Positions 13,456 to 17,030 of a DNA stretch of 17,030 bases are shown here, piece after piece. Source of the stretch: an uncultured Clostridia bacterium. Its GTDB lineage: Bacteria > Bacillota > Clostridia > Peptostreptococcales > Anaerovoracaceae. The first letter of the stretch is position 1; each line of letters starts with the position of its first letter. The notes beneath the pieces were generated by a model. It was not told the DNA's origin and did not search any database. It worked only from the letters and a program-made list of their open reading frames with translations. The translations under genes were made by a program, and so were the position numbers. Location of the stretch: the NCBI GenBank assembly GCA_937889655.1, contig CALBZG010000184.1, positions 1 through 17,030 of the forward strand, given 5' to 3'.

Positions 13456-16386
13456 TTAATCAACCTTTTCCGGCAAGCCAGATGTAATCGTTAGAACCAG
13501 TCCTCCCCATTTTTTCAGAAGAAATTTACCTTTATCCAAGACATCCGCTCTTATGATAAGATGGTCTTCAACTTTCTGGCTTGCATCCAATTTTAAATCA
13601 AGTATATAGTCTTCTCCGGCGTTGATCACGACAATGAGCCTCCGGCTGCAATCATGCCGGGAAAATGCAAATACGCCTTGTTCACCGAAGTATGGTGCAT
13701 ATTCCAGTTCGCCGATGTCGGGTATTCCCCGGCGGACGGCTAAAACTTCTTTATAATTGCTGCTTATTTCCTTGTTTTCCAGTTCCGTGGAGAAGCATCT
13801 TCTGTTGAAGGGTTCTTTACCGCCTTCAAACCCCAATTCGTCCCCGTAATATATGCATGGTATCCCTGGCATAAGCGCCCAAACCACCAGAGCGATCCGA
13901 AGCTTTGCGGTTGTTTCCTCCCTGTCAATGCTGCCTTCTGATAGAGCGGTCAATATTCTTGGCGTGTCATGGGTGCTTAATAGATTCATTAATGAATTGA
14001 AGGCAGCCCTGGGATAATTCTCCCAAAGCTTTTTCACCCTTCGGTGCATTTTACCGCCGTCATGGTGGATGTTCAAATATGATACCAATGCATCCTTTAG
14101 AGGGTAATTCATAACGCTGTCAAGCTGCTTGCCCTTAAAATATCTGCGCCTGACCCCATAAGACACTTTGTTCGAAGCATCTTCCCAAACCTCGCCTATG
14201 ATGCAGGCATTCTTCTTTTCCTCCTTTATGACGCTGCAGAGCCTGTCAAGGAAATCGTCAGGCAGTTCGTCCACCACATCCAGCCTGAATCCTGAGGCTC
14301 CTGCTTTCATCCAATGCCTGATCACAGAATTCTCAGCTCCGGCAATATAGTTTACATAGTCAAGGTTGTTTTCATTAACTGAAGGCAGATCCTCTATACC
14401 CCACCAGCATTCGTATTGATCGGGATGTTTCCGGAATGTATACCATGAGTAATACGGTGACTTTTTGCTTTGATAGGCTCCAATGCTGTCGTATCTTCCA
14501 TATTTATTAAAATAGAGGCTGTCGCTGCCGGTATGGTTGAACACACCATCCAGAACGATCCGAATTCCGTTCATGGCCGCTTGTTCGCAAAGATCTTTAA
14601 AATCCTCATAGGTCCCCAGCAGCGGATCGATTTCCATATAGTTCCCAGTATCATACCTATGATTTGAAAAGGCTTCAAATATCGGATTAAGGTAGATGAC
14701 CGTGACTCCCAAACCCTTAAGATAGTCTAGTTTTTCTATAATGCCCTTCAGATTTCCCCCGAAAAAATCCTCATTCCATCTTCCATCAGGAAAAGGTCCT
14801 TTGTGGGGCTCTCCTCCCCAGTCCTCTCTCAAGACATGGGCTTTGTTCAAAGGCGGAGCCTTGTATTTTTTGCTCCTGTTGAATCTGTCAGGGAATATTT
14901 GATACATGATGCCATCACGAAGCCAATCCGGAGTCCCATGAACCGTTCGCTGCGAATCTTCCTGCTTGGCAGCATCCGCATAGACGGCTGAATAACTCTC
15001 AGCACCTCTGTCCCAGGAAAAATCGCTTTGCATGGCGTTGATGATAATATTTCTGAAAAAGTCCTTATCTTTGAAGAACTTCACTGCAGTACTCAATGCG
15101 TCGAACATATCTTCCGGATCATCACCACTGTATACAAAGCCGTTTCCTTCCAGGTTCTGCAGATCGAACTGCCGGATACTATCCGCAAGCCCCCCTGTTT
15201 TTTTCACAACAGGAACCGTTCCGTATCTCGCTGCGATCATCTGCGAAAGACCGCAAGGTTCAGTCAGTGACGGCATAAGGAACAGGTCGGCTCCGGCATA
15301 AATCCTGTTGGCTAATCCAGCATCAAAACCGGTATAAACAGCCATTTTGCCTGGATGCTCAACAATTTTATCCTTGAAAAACTCCTCATATTTACACTCT
15401 CCTGCCCCCAGAAGAACAAACTGCACTCCGAGGGACATGATCTCATCAAATTTGTCGGCCACCAGATCTATCCCTTTGTGATAGGCTAGTCTCGTAACCA
15501 TAGCCACGATCGGTTTGCCGGCTTCGTCGTCCAGGCCCATCTCTTTCTGCAGACTTTTCTTGCATCCCGATTTACCTGTCAGTTGAGACGCAGAATAATT
15601 TTCAGCTAGTACGGGGTCTGTTGCCGGATCATACAATTCCGTATCGATACCGTTTAAAATACCGCTGAGTTTGAATGATTCAGCCTTTATGACCTCATCA
15701 AGACCTGAGCCGAATTCAGGTGTGGTGATTTGCTTTGCATAGGTCGGGCTGACGGTAGTGAGCCTATCACAAGCCATGATCCCGCCCTTCATATAGTTGA
15801 TGAAGCTGTCATGTTTTAGAAGATATCCTTCATCCTCCCCGAGTCCTAGAACATCCTCCAATATACCGCAATCAAACCTGCCCTGATACTCGATATTATG
15901 AATCGTGAAAATGGTTTTTAAATCTCCATAGCCAAGGCGGCCTTCATATTCAGTTTTCAGATAAACTGCCGCCAAAGCCGTCTGCCAGTCCGAAAGATGC
16001 AGAATATCCGGGCAATAATCAATATTTGCCAGCAAATCAAGTGAGGCTTTAGAAAAAAACGCAAACCTCTCCGCATCATCTCCAAAACCATAAAAGCCGT
16101 CCCGGTCGAAATAGTCATCTCCCTCGATGAAGAAATATTCGATCCCAGCATAGTCCAAGCTGAAAACCCTGCAGGATCTTCGGCGCCACGAAAGCTGGAC
16201 TTGAAAATCAGCCACTTCCTTCAGGCATGGGCCATATTGCTTCTTAATGGTTTTATACAACGGCAGGACGATCCGGGCTTCTATCTGCCTGTTTTTCAGT
16301 GCCTTCGGCAAAGCGGCTATAACATCACCTAAACCGCCGCTCTTTGCAAAAGGCGCCGCCTCAGAACTCAAAAATAGTATCTTCAT
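13456..16386 (-). CDS. glgA: Bifunctional glycogen synthase (GT5) - GH13 alpha-amylase fusion
   Basis: This 976-residue protein joins two enzymes. Residues 1-475 are a complete GlgA, which extends alpha-1,4-glucan from ADP-glucose: KSGGLGDV (15-22) binds the ADP-glucose, VSPTYAKQI lies near 212, TRLAYHKG (298-305) and TEPCGLSQMIAARYGTVPVV (375-394) form the C-terminal Rossmann lobe. After a short linker, residues 488-976 form a GH13 domain of neopullulanase/cyclomaltodextrinase-like type, starting at RDGIMYQIFPDRFN. Its catalytic residues are intact: D613 in DGVFNH, nucleophile D703 in GFRLDVVDE, acid E732 in IIGEVWE and D807 in STHDTP. Domain joining is in frame with no stop, so it is one polypeptide. 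A GGAAG site precedes the ATG. It begins 9 bp after glgD, forming a glycogen operon. No signal peptide is present, so both activities are cytoplasmic. Confidence 0.95.
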   Translation of the reverse strand: MKILFLSSEAAPFAKSGGLGDVIAALPKALKNRQIEARIVLPLYKTIKKQYGPCLKEVADFQVQLSWRRRSCRVFSLDYAGIEYFFIEGDDYFDRDGFYGFGDDAERFAFFSKASLDLLANIDYCPDILHLSDWQTALAAVYLKTEYEGRLGYGDLKTIFTIHNIEYQGRFDCGILEDVLGLGEDEGYLLKHDSFINYMKGGIMACDRLTTVSPTYAKQITTPEFGSGLDEVIKAESFKLSGILNGIDTELYDPATDPVLAENYSASQLTGKSGCKKSLQKEMGLDDEAGKPIVAMVTRLAYHKGIDLVADKFDEIMSLGVQFVLLGAGECKYEEFFKDKIVEHPGKMAVYTGFDAGLANRIYAGADLFLMPSLTEPCGLSQMIAARYGTVPVVKKTGGLADSIRQFDLQNLEGNGFVYSGDDPEDMFDALSTAVKFFKDKDFFRNIIINAMQSDFSWDRGAESYSAVYADAAKQEDSQRTVHGTPDWLRDGIMYQIFPDRFNRSKKYKAPPLNKAHVLREDWGGEPHKGPFPDGRWNEDFFGGNLKGIIEKLDYLKGLGVTVIYLNPIFEAFSNHRYDTGNYMEIDPLLGTYEDFKDLCEQAAMNGIRIVLDGVFNHTGSDSLYFNKYGRYDSIGAYQSKKSPYYSWYTFRKHPDQYECWWGIEDLPSVNENNLDYVNYIAGAENSVIRHWMKAGASGFRLDVVDELPDDFLDRLCSVIKEEKKNACIIGEVWEDASNKVSYGVRRRYFKGKQLDSVMNYPLKDALVSYLNIHHDGGKMHRRVKKLWENYPRAAFNSLMNLLSTHDTPRILTALSEGSIDREETTAKLRIALVVWALMPGIPCIYYGDELGFEGGKEPFNRRCFSTELENKEISSNYKEVLAVRRGIPDIGELEYAPYFGEQGVFAFSRHDCSRRLIVVINAGEDYILDLKLDASQKVEDHLIIRADVLDKGKFLLKKWGGLVLTITSGLPEKVD

Positions 16387-16395
16387 TCTTCCACT

Positions 16396-17030
16396 CTATA
16401 CAATACTTCGTTTTTCAAGCACCACCGGATACCTCTTATGGCCGGTCAATTCTGTGCCTTCCCGAACAATGACCTCTTTATCTACTATAACATATTCTAT
16501 ATGTGCGCCCTCTAAAATATCCGTATCCTGCATGATGATACAATTTTTGACCGATGCACCGCTTTCGATTTTCACGCCTCTGGATATCACCGAGTTTTCA
16601 ACATACCCAGCTATGTAGCACCCGTCCGCGATCAAAGAATTTTTCACTTGGCAACCGTTAAGGTATGTTGTTGGCACACTATCCTTTACTTTGGTGTAAA
16701 TCGGTTTGTCAAAGGCTTTCTCTCTGTATTCCTTTTTCAGGAAATTCATATTCGCAGCCATGTAGCCCATAATATTGCTGACTTCGAAGAACTGCCCTGT
16801 GAATTCGTATCCATAAATATTAAGAGTGTGGGACAGTCTGTTGATGATGTCCTGATAAATGTCCACGCCTCCCGTTGATATGGCGTCTGCGGTGAGAGTT
16901 TCCATCAGCGACTTCTTCAAAATCAACATATCCAGACACCAATCAGCATCCTGATCCTTCAGGTCATCCTCATTGATGCTGAGATCCGTGATGCGGCTTT
17001 CCTCATCCATCTTAATGACAGCAGCCCCTT
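16396..17030 (-). CDS. glgD: Glucose-1-phosphate adenylyltransferase regulatory subunit GlgD (partial, N-terminus beyond window)
   Basis: The reading frame stays open to the right window edge (the codons before the first visible Met read KGAAVIK), so about 211 C-terminal residues are seen and the true start lies outside. The visible part covers the end of the nucleotidyltransferase domain and the C-terminal left-handed beta-helix, with hexapeptide-like repeats such as NGCQVKNSLIADGCYI, VENSVISRGVKIESGASV and NCIIMQDTDILEGAHI. This C-terminus resembles Bacillota GlgD, the non-catalytic partner of GlgC in the GlgCD ADP-glucose pyrophosphorylase, more than GlgC. GlgCD makes ADP-glucose for glycogen. 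The stop is 9 bp before the glgA fusion, so the genes are in one operon; glgC is expected just to the right of the window. Confidence 0.88.
   Translation of the reverse strand, partial: GAAVIKMDEESRITDLSINEDDLKDQDADWCLDMLILKKSLMETLTADAISTGGVDIYQDIINRLSHTLNIYGYEFTGQFFEVSNIMGYMAANMNFLKKEYREKAFDKPIYTKVKDSVPTTYLNGCQVKNSLIADGCYIAGYVENSVISRGVKIESGASVKNCIIMQDTDILEGAHIEYVIVDKEVIVREGTELTGHKRYPVVLEKRSIV

Overview
This 17 kb window looks like chromosomal DNA of an anaerobic Bacillota, most likely a Clostridia-type organism. I infer this from the gene families: a GlgD-type regulatory ADP-glucose pyrophosphorylase subunit, a B12-dependent class II ribonucleotide reductase, an AmrS-like radical SAM protein, a DUF368 undecaprenyl-phosphate transporter and an ammonia-dependent NadE. 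The purine-rich Shine-Dalgarno sequences and sigma-A style promoters fit as well. No tRNA, rRNA, CRISPR array, insertion sequence or phage gene was seen. Every gene except uppP is on the minus strand, so the description below runs from high to low coordinates.

Right end (about 17030-12695): a glycogen/NAD cluster. It has the 3' part of glgD (cut by the window edge), a 976-residue fusion of glycogen synthase (GT5) with a C-terminal GH13 alpha-amylase-type domain, and nadE 32 bp further on. The next 590 bp (12694-12107) contain no large gene but are highly structured: a near-consensus promoter, two coupled mini-ORFs, a heptapeptide ORF with a very strong but hairpin-embedded Shine-Dalgarno, and a strong terminator-type hairpin whose 5' arm contains the heptapeptide stop codon. 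Downstream lie a membrane-anchored S1C (HtrA-like) protease and a DUF368/PopT undecaprenyl-phosphate transporter. The layout suggests either a ribosome-controlled attenuator for these envelope genes or a stand-alone regulatory RNA. I consider it the least explained part of the window.

Middle (10395-6069): metK, an AmrS-like radical SAM protein and nrdJ lie head to tail with gaps of 16 and 24 bp. One transcription unit would thus couple S-adenosylmethionine supply, a radical SAM enzyme and deoxyribonucleotide synthesis. The convergent uppP gene (5214-6038, plus strand) ends only 30 bp from nrdJ. uppP (undecaprenyl-diphosphatase) and the DUF368 transporter both serve recycling of the lipid carrier for wall synthesis.

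Left part (4966-1): a 59-residue four-cysteine protein with its own terminator, then a probable operon of a sodium:solute symporter, a YbjQ/UPF0145 protein and the ClpB disaggregase. These are followed by the 5' part of a lipoprotein gene with a cytochrome b5-like domain, truncated by the window start.
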